Positions 31,400 through 39,669 of a stretch of DNA of 64,000 bases are shown here, one piece after another. The translations under genes and the position numbers were made by a program. Positions within the stretch are counted from its first letter, which is position 1, and every line of letters starts with the position of its first letter. The notes below the pieces were generated by a model. The model was given only the letters and a program-made list of their open reading frames with translations. It made no database searches and was not told where the DNA came from. The stretch is from CALDUY01 sp046350255 (GTDB lineage: Bacteria > Planctomycetota > Planctomycetia > Gemmatales > Gemmataceae): the NCBI GenBank assembly GCA_046350255.1, contig JAXMAV010000008.1, positions 62,001 through 126,000 of the forward strand, in the 5' to 3' direction.

Positions 31400-33661
31400 A
31401 TGACCCCTCGACGATCCTCCCTGGCGGCACTGTTTGCCATCGCCCTGGCTCTGCCGGCCGCCAGTCCACCTGTCACTCCGCCGCCCGCTACCACCGCCTC
31501 CACCCCCGTCCACTGGTCGTTCCGACCGCCTGTCCGACGACTGCCACCGGCTGTGCGCGAAGCGGCCGCGGCGCGGAATCCGATCGATCGCTTCTTGCTG
31601 GCGCGTCTCGAAGCCGGCCGGCTACATTTTTCCGCGCCGGCCGACCGCATCACGCTGCTGCGCCGGCTGAGTTACGATCTCGTCGGCCTGCCGCCCACAC
31701 CCGAGGAGATCGACGCCTTCGTCGCCGACCGTTCGCTGGACGCCTATGAAAAGCAGGTGGAGCGCTTGCTCGCGTCGCCCAGTTATGGCGAACGCTGGGC
31801 CCAGGTCTGGCTCGACGTCGCCCGCTTCGCGGAAACCAACGGCTACGAGGCCGACGGCGAGCGGCCCCATGCCTGGCGCTACCGCGACTGGGTCGTGCGC
31901 GCCTGGAACGAGGATCTCCCCTTCGATGCCTTCGTCACGCGCCAGCTGGCCGGCGACCTGCTCGCGCCGGGCCATCCCGAGGCTGCCCAGCTGCGCATCG
32001 CGGCTGGTTTCAACCGCTGTGGGCCGATTCATCAGGTCGCAGGCAACGTCGATCCCCTGGAAATTCGGCACGAACTGCTCAACGAGATGACGTCGTCCGT
32101 GGGCTCCGCCTTCCTGGGGCTGACACTCGGCTGTGCCCGCTGCCACGACCACAAGTTCGATCCCGTGTCGCAGAAGGACTACTTCCAGATCGAAGCGTTC
32201 TTTGCTGCCGCCCAGCCGCGCGAGGTAAACCTGGCCAGCGCCGGCGAAAAGGCCGCCTACGCCAAGGACCTGGCCCTGCTCCAGACCAGGCTGCTGCCGC
32301 TGCGCAACCAGGTGGCCGCCATCGATGCGCCGTACCGGAAGCGGATCGGCGAGGCCAAGCGGGCCCAGCTGGAGGCACCTTACCGCGAGGCGCTGGCGAT
32401 CGACCCGAAGAAACGCACCCCGGCGCAGCAGAAGCTGGCCGATCAGGCCGCGGTCCTGGCCAAGGTGACCTGGGATGAGGTGGTTGCCGCCCTGAGCGAG
32501 GCCGATCGCGAAAAACGGGCCGCGCTGCGAGCGAAGATCCACGAACTGGAGGCACGCAGCCCGTTGCTTCCGGCTTCGGCCTGGACGGTCGAGGAGAGTA
32601 GCAAGGCGCCAGCCACGCACATCCTCAAGCGCGGAAACATCCATCGGCCGGGCAAACAGGTCGAACCCGCCTTCCCCGACGCCCTGGGCGCCGGTTCCGC
32701 CGAGCCAAAAAACCGCCTCGGCCTGGCGCGCTGGTTGATGCGGCCCGATCATCCGCTCACCGCGCGCGTCCTCGTCAATCGGCTCTGGCTGCATCACTTC
32801 GGCCAGGGCCTTGTACGCACGCCCAACGACTTTGGCATCAAGGGAGAGGCGCCGAGCCATCCCGACCTGCTCGACTGGCTCGCGCTCGAGTTCATCGATT
32901 CCGGCTGGTCGATCAAGCATCTGCACCGGCTGATGGTCCTTTCCACTGCCTACCAGCAGAGTAGCGCGCCGACCAACGAGCAGGCTCGGAAGGCCGACCC
33001 GGAGAACCGACTTCTGTGGCGGATGAACCGTCGCCGTCTGACCGCCGAGTCGCTCCGCGATGGGATGCTGGCTACCACCGGCAGCCTGACGAACTGGGTG
33101 GGCGGCCCGATGATCCGCGTACCGCTGGAACCCGAGGTCTACGATCTCATCTTTACCGAGGGCGAGCCCGATGGCCTGTGGCTTACCACCCCCGATGAAC
33201 GCGAGCATCAGCGCCGTAGCATCTACCTGTTCAACAAGCGGAACGTCCGCCTGCCATTGCTGGAGGCGTTCGATCAGCCGGACACGCTATCGTCGTGCCC
33301 GATCCGCCCCGTCAGCACCTTCGCACCACAGGCACTGATCCTGATGAACGGCCCGTTTGCTCAGGAGCAGGCCCAGGCGTTCGCCGCCCGGCTCTGGCGC
33401 GACGCCGGCTCCGATGCGGGCGCCCAGATCGATCGCGCCTACCGCCTGGCCCTGGGACGGCTCCCCCGCCAGGAGGAACGTGGTGCCGCCCAGCGCTTCC
33501 TGACCGAACAGACCGAATTACTGACGGATCGGTTGCGACTGCGTCAGCCGGTCGCCCTGCCCGAGGGACTGCCCCCAGGTGTAGACCTGGCCCGCGGCGC
33601 TGCCCTTGCCGACTTCTGCCTGGCACTGCTCAACCGGAACGCATTCGTGTACGTCGATTGA
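31400..33661 (+). CDS. DUF1549/DUF1553 secreted protein (PSD1-like, without cytochrome domain)
   Basis: The 753-residue product has a signal peptide (SSLAALFAIALALPAAS), a DUF1549 domain from about residue 60 (PIDRFLLARLEAGRL...LLRRLSYDLVGLPPTPEE), CARCHDHKFDP at Cys245-His249, and a DUF1553 domain in the second half (NRLGLARWLMRPDHPLTARV). Planctomycetes carry many such proteins, usually paired with DUF1501 and linked to polysaccharide breakdown by context. The N-terminal cytochrome domain seen in many members is absent, and CxxCH lies in the normal DUF1549 position, so heme binding is unproven. AAGG lies just before the ATG at 31400. A DUF1501 gene is 1.5 kb away on the other strand. Confidence 0.88.
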   Translation: MTPRRSSLAALFAIALALPAASPPVTPPPATTASTPVHWSFRPPVRRLPPAVREAAAARNPIDRFLLARLEAGRLHFSAPADRITLLRRLSYDLVGLPPTPEEIDAFVADRSLDAYEKQVERLLASPSYGERWAQVWLDVARFAETNGYEADGERPHAWRYRDWVVRAWNEDLPFDAFVTRQLAGDLLAPGHPEAAQLRIAAGFNRCGPIHQVAGNVDPLEIRHELLNEMTSSVGSAFLGLTLGCARCHDHKFDPVSQKDYFQIEAFFAAAQPREVNLASAGEKAAYAKDLALLQTRLLPLRNQVAAIDAPYRKRIGEAKRAQLEAPYREALAIDPKKRTPAQQKLADQAAVLAKVTWDEVVAALSEADREKRAALRAKIHELEARSPLLPASAWTVEESSKAPATHILKRGNIHRPGKQVEPAFPDALGAGSAEPKNRLGLARWLMRPDHPLTARVLVNRLWLHHFGQGLVRTPNDFGIKGEAPSHPDLLDWLALEFIDSGWSIKHLHRLMVLSTAYQQSSAPTNEQARKADPENRLLWRMNRRRLTAESLRDGMLATTGSLTNWVGGPMIRVPLEPEVYDLIFTEGEPDGLWLTTPDEREHQRRSIYLFNKRNVRLPLLEAFDQPDTLSSCPIRPVSTFAPQALILMNGPFAQEQAQAFAARLWRDAGSDAGAQIDRAYRLALGRLPRQEERGAAQRFLTEQTELLTDRLRLRQPVALPEGLPPGVDLARGAALADFCLALLNRNAFVYVD

Positions 33662-33668
33662 GCCGTGC

Positions 33669-34772
33669 TCAGGTGCGGGCCAACGGGTGCTCGCGGTTTT
33701 TCAGCGGCAGGGGCACCGGCTGGCCTGCGCGCTGCGAGGCGTAAACGGCCAGGATCATCTCCAGCGCCGCCCGGCCATCGTACATGCTGCCCAGGGGCTG
33801 GCGATCTTTCTCGATCGCCTCGATCAGGTCGCGGACGATCCAGACATTGCCCGGGCCCAGCCCCGGTGCCTTGAGCGTCTCGGGCTTCCCTGGGCCGTGG
33901 CTCGATACCTCCACCCACTTTGCCTTGCTCTGGCCAGGCATCCACGACGGATCATCGCAGAACCACACAGGGGGAAGACTGCCGGTGCCCATCTGCACGA
34001 TGCCACGCGACCCGTAGAGCGACAGGCCGAAGCGTTTGCCCGCCCCGAAACGCGCGCGGTGCGAGCCGAAGCTGCCAAGCACGCCTTTGGGCAGGCCGAA
34101 CGTCGCCTGGATGCTATCGCCCGTGATGGGGCCCATGCCCTCGCCACCGGGACGGCTGTCGGCGGGGGTGACGGGTCGGCCGGCCTGAAGAATGGTAGCG
34201 AAACACCAGGCCGGATCGCCCGCCAGGAAGCGCATCAGGTCGAAGAGGTGGGTGCCCAGCACCATCATGTCCTGCCCGCCGCCGCGGGCATCTTCCTTGC
34301 CCCGGGTACGAACCTCGAGCAGGTCGCCGAGTTGGCCCGCCTCCAGCATCTCGCGCACCCGGGCGATTCGAGGGCTATGGCGCGTCTGGTGGGCGATGGC
34401 CAGTTTGACGTGGTGCATCTCGCACGCGCGGACCATCTCGTCGGCCTCGGCCAGGGTCCGGGCCATCGGTTTTTCCAGGAAGATGCTGGCGCCACTGCGG
34501 GCACAGGCCACCACCATGTCGCGGTGTTCGTCGAGGAAGCGATCGGCCACACTGACGATCTGTGGCTTCTCTTTCTCGAGCATCACGCGATAGTCGGCGT
34601 AGGCGTTCTTCGCGCCCAGGCGTTTGGCGGCGGCGGCGCGGCCCTTCTCGTCGGGGTCAGCCACGGCGACGATCTCGGCGCCGTCGATCTCCTTCCACAC
34701 CACGTCCAGGCCATGACCGTAGCCACCCTTGCCCGTGCGGCCGATCACTGCCACCCGATAGTTCTTTGCCAT
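33669..34772 (-). CDS. Gfo/Idh/MocA-family oxidoreductase
   Basis: The 367-residue product begins MAKNYRVAVIGRTGKGGYGH, a Rossmann cofactor site, and has VADRFLDEHRDMVVACARSG and IFLEKPMARTLAEAD, with the EKP motif of the family, followed by a C-terminal alpha/beta substrate domain. These enzymes are NAD(P)-dependent sugar or cyclitol dehydrogenases. No export signal is seen. The ATG at 34772 has GAGGA about 10 bases upstream. It follows the STAS gene by 20 bases on the same strand and converges on the DUF1549/DUF1553 gene. Substrate unknown. Confidence 0.88.
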   Translation of the reverse strand: MAKNYRVAVIGRTGKGGYGHGLDVVWKEIDGAEIVAVADPDEKGRAAAAKRLGAKNAYADYRVMLEKEKPQIVSVADRFLDEHRDMVVACARSGASIFLEKPMARTLAEADEMVRACEMHHVKLAIAHQTRHSPRIARVREMLEAGQLGDLLEVRTRGKEDARGGGQDMMVLGTHLFDLMRFLAGDPAWCFATILQAGRPVTPADSRPGGEGMGPITGDSIQATFGLPKGVLGSFGSHRARFGAGKRFGLSLYGSRGIVQMGTGSLPPVWFCDDPSWMPGQSKAKWVEVSSHGPGKPETLKAPGLGPGNVWIVRDLIEAIEKDRQPLGSMYDGRAALEMILAVYASQRAGQPVPLPLKNREHPLART

Positions 34773-34792
34773 GGTGGGAGCATCCTCGTTGT

Positions 34793-35140
34793 TCAGGAGC
34801 CAGCGGTGGGACCGACCAGCGCATCCTCGACGGTGGGGTACAGTTCGACCCGTGTGGTCAGCCCAGTCATGTTGAAGAGATGACGCAACTGCTCGTTGAG
34901 TCCGGCGAAGCGAATGGCACCGTGGCCCTGCACCCGGCGGAAGGCCGCCACGAAGATGCTGATGCCAATGCTGGAGATGAAATTCAACTTGGTCGCATCG
35001 AAGATGAGGACGTGGAACCCGGCGTCGATGGCCTCGTGGACGCGGGGCTCGAGTTTGGGACCGGAGGCCGCATCGATGGCCCCGTGCAGCTCGAAGACAA
35101 ACGCGGGACCCAGCGTCCGGGTAAAGATGAGAAGAGCCAT
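34793..35140 (-). CDS. STAS-domain anti-sigma factor antagonist
   Basis: The 115-residue product is a single STAS domain: VFELHGAIDAASGPKLEPRV, then VLIFDATKLNFISSIGISIF with a serine at the position phosphorylated in SpoIIAA/RsbV proteins, then GLNEQLRHLFNMTGL. It would bind a partner-switching kinase of RsbW type when unphosphorylated. A candidate partner in the window is the ATPase-PilZ protein at 46184, although they are not adjacent. It is 20 bases upstream of the oxidoreductase and 72 bases downstream of the DUF1501 gene, all reverse strand. Confidence 0.85.
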   Translation of the reverse strand: MALLIFTRTLGPAFVFELHGAIDAASGPKLEPRVHEAIDAGFHVLIFDATKLNFISSIGISIFVAAFRRVQGHGAIRFAGLNEQLRHLFNMTGLTTRVELYPTVEDALVGPTAGS

Positions 35141-35212
35141 GCAGCATTCTCGTAGTCCAGGGAAGTGGGCGCGAGGAGATTTGCCCTCGCGCCCGCCTCC
35201 CCGAGCAGGTGG

Positions 35213-36526
35213 TTAGACCAGCTCGCTGATCAGCTTCCCGCCATTGATCATCGGCGTCGGCCGACCGGTCGGGTCCTTGAAGTGTAGATCCTGCGGCAAC
35301 CCCAGGACGTGGAAAACTGTGGCCATCAGATCCTGCGGAGTGATGGGCGTGGAGCGTGGCACCTCGGCCTTTTCGGACGACTGCCCCACCACCTGGCCCA
35401 TCTTGAGGCCGCCACCCGCCAGTGCCAGCGTGGACAGCGGCGCCCAGTGATCGCGGCCGGCACTACCATTGATGCGCGGGGTGCGGCCGAACTCACCGGT
35501 GATGACCAGCAGGATGTCGTTTTCCATCCCGCGGGCGTGGACGTCCTCGAGGAAGGCGGCCACGGCGTGATCGACTTGCGGCCCCAGGTTGTTCATCCCC
35601 TGGGCGATCTGGCCGTGCATGTCCCAGCCGCCGTGATGCAACGTGACGAAACCGACACCCGCCTCGCACAGCCGTCGTGCCAGCAACAGTTGCGCGCCCA
35701 GGCCGTTCTTGCCGTAGCGGTCACGGGTGCGCGGATCTTCGCGGTTCAGGTCGAACACCTCGCGGGCCCGGCTGCGCAGCAGGTCGAACGCCTGCACGTC
35801 GAAGCTATCCAGCCCCTGGGCCAGCCCAGTCCGATCGATGCTGCGATCGAGCTGATCGAAGCTGCGGAGCAGGCTGCGTCGGTCGTCGAGCCGTTCGAGC
35901 TGGACGGAGGGAGCCATGTTCCGCTGGGCGTTGCCGCCAACGTCGAACGGCGAATAGGCCGAGCCGAGCCACACCGGGCCATCGCCGTAGATACTGCTGA
36001 GGCGGACATAGGTGGGCAAACCCGAGCGGGAGTCGGTGGCGCCGCGATGGCGGCTGACGATGGAGCCAAGGCCGGGCTTGACGGGAGCCTGGTTGTTGTC
36101 GGCCGGGGGGAAATCGTAGCCGGTCATCACCCAGTGGGTGCCGCCACCGTGGCCGGAGTTGCGATGCGCGAAGGAGCGGACAACGGCGAGCTTGTCGGCG
36201 TGACGAGCCAACCGGGGGAACACGCCGCCGAGTTCCATGCCGGGCACGTTGGTTTTCACCGCGCCGACGACGCTACGGAACTCGGCCGGAGCGGTCATCT
36301 TGGGGTCGAAGGTTTCGACATGGGTGGGACCACCACCCAGCCACAGCCAGACCACCGAGGTGTTGCGGCTGGTCTGACCGCGCGTGGCGTCGGCGGCCCT
36401 GGCGCGCAGCAGATCCGGCAGCGCGAGACCACCCAATCCCAGACCCAGTGCGCCGACACGAAGAAAATCACGACGGGATGCGCCGTCACAGGTAGAACCC
36501 TGGCGCGAAGTACGGAGGGTGAACAT
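35213..36526 (-). CDS. DUF1501 protein, Tat-exported
   Basis: The 437-residue product has a twin-arginine signal (SRRDFLRVGALGLGLGGLAL) and the DUF1501 body: WLWLGGGPTHVETFDPKM, SFAHRNSGHGGGTHWVMTGY, LVITGEFGRTPRING and GRDHWAP. This is an alkaline-phosphatase/sulfatase-like fold, with conserved Thr/Asp/His residues that probably bind metal. In Planctomycetes these proteins usually pair with DUF1549/DUF1553 proteins; here the pair is split by a Gfo/Idh gene and a STAS gene. AGGAG lies 8 bases before the ATG at 36526, which decides the start over a 93-codon longer reading. Confidence 0.9.
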   Translation of the reverse strand: MFTLRTSRQGSTCDGASRRDFLRVGALGLGLGGLALPDLLRARAADATRGQTSRNTSVVWLWLGGGPTHVETFDPKMTAPAEFRSVVGAVKTNVPGMELGGVFPRLARHADKLAVVRSFAHRNSGHGGGTHWVMTGYDFPPADNNQAPVKPGLGSIVSRHRGATDSRSGLPTYVRLSSIYGDGPVWLGSAYSPFDVGGNAQRNMAPSVQLERLDDRRSLLRSFDQLDRSIDRTGLAQGLDSFDVQAFDLLRSRAREVFDLNREDPRTRDRYGKNGLGAQLLLARRLCEAGVGFVTLHHGGWDMHGQIAQGMNNLGPQVDHAVAAFLEDVHARGMENDILLVITGEFGRTPRINGSAGRDHWAPLSTLALAGGGLKMGQVVGQSSEKAEVPRSTPITPQDLMATVFHVLGLPQDLHFKDPTGRPTPMINGGKLISELV

Positions 36527-36827
36527 CAAATGGCTCCTGTTTTTGGATCCGCGCGCCAGTCCGCGATGGGCCGGGTAGGAAGGAGTGGCCGGCAGACTGT
36601 GGCGGATGCCCCCCCAAAATCTTGAGAACCTGGGCAAAGCGTAAACGCGCCGGACGAACAAATCAATGAGAAAAGCCGATGACACGGTCCGGTGCTCCCT
36701 GGCCCTGTCCCGCGCGATCGCGTAAGGTACTGATGCCTCGCCTGCTACTTTCTCCGACGATTTTTCCCCACAACCCTGGGAATAAATGGTCAGCGGGCGT
36801 GTCATATGAGACGAGGGACGTGCGACG
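36527..36827. other. 301-bp divergent intergenic region
   Basis: It separates DUF1501 (reverse) from an ECF sigma gene (forward). The part around 36740-36800 is AT-rich (ATTTTTCCCC, AATAAATGG) and is the likely promoter zone of the sigma gene. No gene or clear operator is visible. Confidence 0.4.
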
Positions 36828-37376
36828 ATGGGGATGCGCGGTAGCCCACTGACGGTCCAGCGCCTGGTCGAAGACCACTACGCCTCGCTGTACCGCTACG
36901 CCTATCGCCTCAGCGGATCGAGCGCCGACGCGGAAGACCTGACGCAGGATACCTTCTGCAAGGCGCAGCAAAGCCTGGCTCAGCTGCGGGACACTGCCCG
37001 GGCCCGGCCCTGGTTGTTCAGCATTCTCCGGAATGCCTACCTGCATCGGGTCCGAGCCGAACGCGCGCAGAACAGTATTTCCCTGGACGGCGTGGGCGAT
37101 GTGGCCGAACCCCTCCCGGAGCCGTTACCGGAAATCGATCCCGAACAGTTGCAGCAGGCCCTGAACGAGCTACCTGAAGTGTACCGAACGCCAATCATCC
37201 TGTACTATTTCGAGGACTTCGGATATCGCGAGATCGCCGAACAGATGGATCTGCCTATTGGCACGGTGATGTCGCGTCTGGCGCGGGCCCGAGGACACCT
37301 GCGGAACCGCCTGCTTCCCGCGGGGGAACCCGTCACGGCGAGCGGCTCTGTTCGGAGGGCGACCAATGGATTGTAG
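36828..37376 (+). CDS. ECF sigma factor with cognate anti-sigma
   Basis: The 182-residue product has region 2 (VEDHYASLYRYAYRLSGSSA, then DAEDLTQDTFCKAQQSLAQL and RPWLFSILRNAYLHRVRAER) and region 4 (LNELPEVYRTPIILYYFEDF, then YREIAEQMDLPIGTVMSRLA). This is a standard ECF factor of the RpoE-like type. GAGGGA lies 9 bases before the ATG. Its 3' end overlaps the anti-sigma start by 11 bases, the usual arrangement for coupled expression. The stress signal is unknown. Confidence 0.9.
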   Translation: MGMRGSPLTVQRLVEDHYASLYRYAYRLSGSSADAEDLTQDTFCKAQQSLAQLRDTARARPWLFSILRNAYLHRVRAERAQNSISLDGVGDVAEPLPEPLPEIDPEQLQQALNELPEVYRTPIILYYFEDFGYREIAEQMDLPIGTVMSRLARARGHLRNRLLPAGEPVTASGSVRRATNGL

Positions 37377-38124
37377 CTCTGCCCGATTCTTCCTGCAGCT
37401 CACCCGTCCTGGCACCGACGAACTCCAGGGCGCGGAAGCGGCCGAACTCGAGGGGCACCTGGCCCTGTGCAGCGCCTGTAACCATCTGGCGCAGGACCTC
37501 GCCCGGCTCGATCAGCATCTCGGCCGGGCCATGCGCGACCTGGAAGTGCCGCGCGGCCTAAAGGATCAGCTGCTGCTGCGCCTGGCCGCCGACCGCGCCG
37601 CCCGTCAGCGCCGCTGGGTCACCCATGCCCTGCGCGGCTGTGCCGCGGCTGCCGCCGTGCTCCTGCTTCTCTGGGGCTGGAACCTCTTTCACACGCCGCG
37701 CCGGCCCGTACTGGCTGCCGACGACATCCTCCACGGCGGCAACGTGACCCGCGCCAGCAGCGAGGAGCGCGCCAACGACCAGCTGCGCCTGCTGCGCACC
37801 ACACCCGGCGCGCCTTCCTTCGTCAACTACGCCTACCTCAAGGGAGGCGCCGCCCTGGCCATCTTGCCGGGCACCGAAAGCTTCAAGCAACCCGTCGAGG
37901 CACCGCAGCTCGTCTTCGCCGACGGCCCGCGCGAGGCCATCCTCTACTGCGTGCCGCGCGGCCGCTACGATATCCACGAGCTGGAGAACCCCGCGCACGG
38001 CTACACCTACCACCTCGAGGTCTACTACCCCGAGGAAAACAGCCCCGACGATCGCTTCGTCTACTTCGTCCTCTACACCGGCGGCAACTGGAACCACTGG
38101 CTCAAGGTCGGCGGCATCCGCTAG
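37366..38124 (+). CDS. Zinc-binding membrane anti-sigma factor
   Basis: The 252-residue product has an N-terminal anti-sigma zinc domain (EGHLALCSACNHL, the H-xxx-C-xx-C motif), a transmembrane helix at about residues 85-108 (GCAAAAAVLLLLWGWNLF), and a periplasmic domain of about 145 residues rich in Tyr and Asp (YTYHLEVYYPEEN). It would hold the adjacent ECF sigma factor at the membrane. The outer domain presumably senses the signal and matches no family that I recognise. The start overlaps the sigma gene by 11 bases. Confidence 0.85.
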   Translation: MDCSSARFFLQLTRPGTDELQGAEAAELEGHLALCSACNHLAQDLARLDQHLGRAMRDLEVPRGLKDQLLLRLAADRAARQRRWVTHALRGCAAAAAVLLLLWGWNLFHTPRRPVLAADDILHGGNVTRASSEERANDQLRLLRTTPGAPSFVNYAYLKGGAALAILPGTESFKQPVEAPQLVFADGPREAILYCVPRGRYDIHELENPAHGYTYHLEVYYPEENSPDDRFVYFVLYTGGNWNHWLKVGGIR

Positions 38125-38136
38125 CCCTCGCCCCGG

Positions 38137-38550
38137 TCACGCCGACCGCCGCGTCGCGCCGCAGGCCAGGGTGCGCAACCCCTCCGCCAGCGCCTGAATC
38201 TGAAATGGCTTTTCGTAGAAGCGCTGCGCGCCCTGGGCCAGCAACTCCTCGACAGTGTAGCGCTGCGAGTGTCCACTCATGAAGCACGCGCGTACACCGG
38301 GGTCGAGCTGGCGCAGCTCGGCCAGCGTCTGGACGCCGTCCAGGCCGGGCATGGTCACGTCGAGCAGGACTACCCGGATGTCGTCGCTGTGCCGGCGGAA
38401 AGTGTCGATGGCGGCCCGGCCCGAGCTGCAGGCGTAGACCTGGAATCCCTCCCGCCCCAGCACCGTCTTCAGGAGCGCTAGCAAGAATGGCTCGTCATCC
38501 ACGATCAGGATGCCAGGAGCCAGGTGATGCCCGTCCGAGACCGTGCTCAT
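38137..38550 (-). CDS. Single-domain response regulator (CheY-like receiver)
   Basis: The 137-residue product is one receiver domain: ILIVDDEPFLLALLKTVLG with the acidic pocket at Asp18/Asp19, the phosphorylation site Asp64 in VVLLDVTMPGLDG, a conserved Ser in FMSGHS, and Lys in FYEKPF. There is no output domain, so it signals by protein contact. AAGGA lies 7 bases before the ATG at 38550. It is 77 bases downstream of the PanE-like gene on the same strand. No histidine kinase is in the window. Confidence 0.88.
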   Translation of the reverse strand: MSTVSDGHHLAPGILIVDDEPFLLALLKTVLGREGFQVYACSSGRAAIDTFRRHSDDIRVVLLDVTMPGLDGVQTLAELRQLDPGVRACFMSGHSQRYTVEELLAQGAQRFYEKPFQIQALAEGLRTLACGATRRSA

Positions 38551-38627
38551 CAGAGATTCCTTTCTCGAACCTGTCCCCCGGGCGTCCCTCCGGGGTAGAT
38601 AGATGAAACCGCTTCCCAGGGGCTCTG

Positions 38628-39656
38628 TCAACCCGCAACCCGCTGATCTGTCCCGGCAAGGTCGACCGATTCGCGCCCTAACTCAATCGTCCACAGCGCT
38701 TCCAGGCGGTCGGGATGCGGCGGCAATCGCTCGGCCACCATGCGTTCGACCAGGGAGACAACTGCGCGATTCAGCGGGCAGGGCAGGTCGCCGGCCAGCT
38801 TCACCAGGTGCCCATTGTAGTTGGCGATCTCGGTGGGGCCGTCGGGCAAGTCGGGCGCCATCGAACAATAGGTGCCGCGCAGCGAGGGATAGAACGCCCA
38901 GGCCAGAAGATGCGCCAGCCAGGGACGGGCCAGAATGCGGGCCACCGTGGCGGGGTGCAAGGGGCCGACCTTCTCCAGGGGAAGCCCCGCGTGGCGCAGG
39001 ATGGCGTGATTCTCGCGCAGCAGGGCGAAGAACAAGCCGCGCAGGCGAGGCCAGCGCAGCAGCTCGCCGTTGTCCAGCCCGGCCGAGGCGGCCAGGGGGC
39101 TGATGGCGCTGTTGTACATCAGCTTGGTGTACTTCCACGGGCGGATGTCCTCGACGATGCGCACGCGAAACGACGCCTGCCCCAGCTGGTTTGCCAGGCG
39201 CTCGACCTGGCTACGCAGGGCAGGGCTGGACGCTCCGTGGACACCCAGGTGCAGATCGCCCCGCCGGGTAATGCGTGTGTGTGTCTGCTCGCGCGGACAC
39301 TCCGAGACGAACGAGGCGATCCCCTCGACGTGTGGCCCGCGTTGCGCCAGGGCGGCATCCACGCCGTTCTGGATGGGGATCAGCGAAGCCGAGCCGACCC
39401 GGGCCAGCACAGCGGCGTTGGCCGGACACTTCACACACAACAGCACGACGCCGGCCGACGGCGCTTCCCAGTCGCGGAAGTGGACGAACTCGGCCGGCAG
39501 CGCGCCTTGCCCCTCGACGGCCACGCCGTGGCGTCGGCCATGAGCCACCTTGGCCTCGGTGTTTTCGACGAAGACAACCCGGGTGCCCCCGCGGCGCAGG
39601 GCATGGCCGACCGCGCAACCGATTCCTCCCGCTCCGACGATGTGGATGGCTTCCAT
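38628..39656 (-). CDS. panE: 2-dehydropantoate 2-reductase-like (ketopantoate reductase family)
   Basis: The 342-residue product begins MEAIHIVGAGGIGCAVGHAL, the NADPH site of ketopantoate reductases, and has LLCVKCPANAAVL, LIPIQNGVDAALA and WKYTKLMYNSAISPLAASAG, the Lys/Asn signature of the family (KxxxN). In pantothenate synthesis the enzyme reduces 2-dehydropantoate to pantoate. Similar enzymes act on other keto acids, so the symbol is tentative. The insertion LLAWAFYPSLRGTYCSM is longer than usual. It starts 13 bases after the HEAT-like gene stop on the same strand. Confidence 0.75.
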   Translation of the reverse strand: MEAIHIVGAGGIGCAVGHALRRGGTRVVFVENTEAKVAHGRRHGVAVEGQGALPAEFVHFRDWEAPSAGVVLLCVKCPANAAVLARVGSASLIPIQNGVDAALAQRGPHVEGIASFVSECPREQTHTRITRRGDLHLGVHGASSPALRSQVERLANQLGQASFRVRIVEDIRPWKYTKLMYNSAISPLAASAGLDNGELLRWPRLRGLFFALLRENHAILRHAGLPLEKVGPLHPATVARILARPWLAHLLAWAFYPSLRGTYCSMAPDLPDGPTEIANYNGHLVKLAGDLPCPLNRAVVSLVERMVAERLPPHPDRLEALWTIELGRESVDLAGTDQRVAG

Positions 39657-39669
39657 GCGTGCTCCTCGC

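Noticed and set aside
32132..32146. Heme c binding site CxxCH in the DUF1549/DUF1553 protein
   Set aside because: CARCHDHKFDP is a conserved part of DUF1549 itself; the separate cytochrome domain is absent, so heme binding cannot be claimed.
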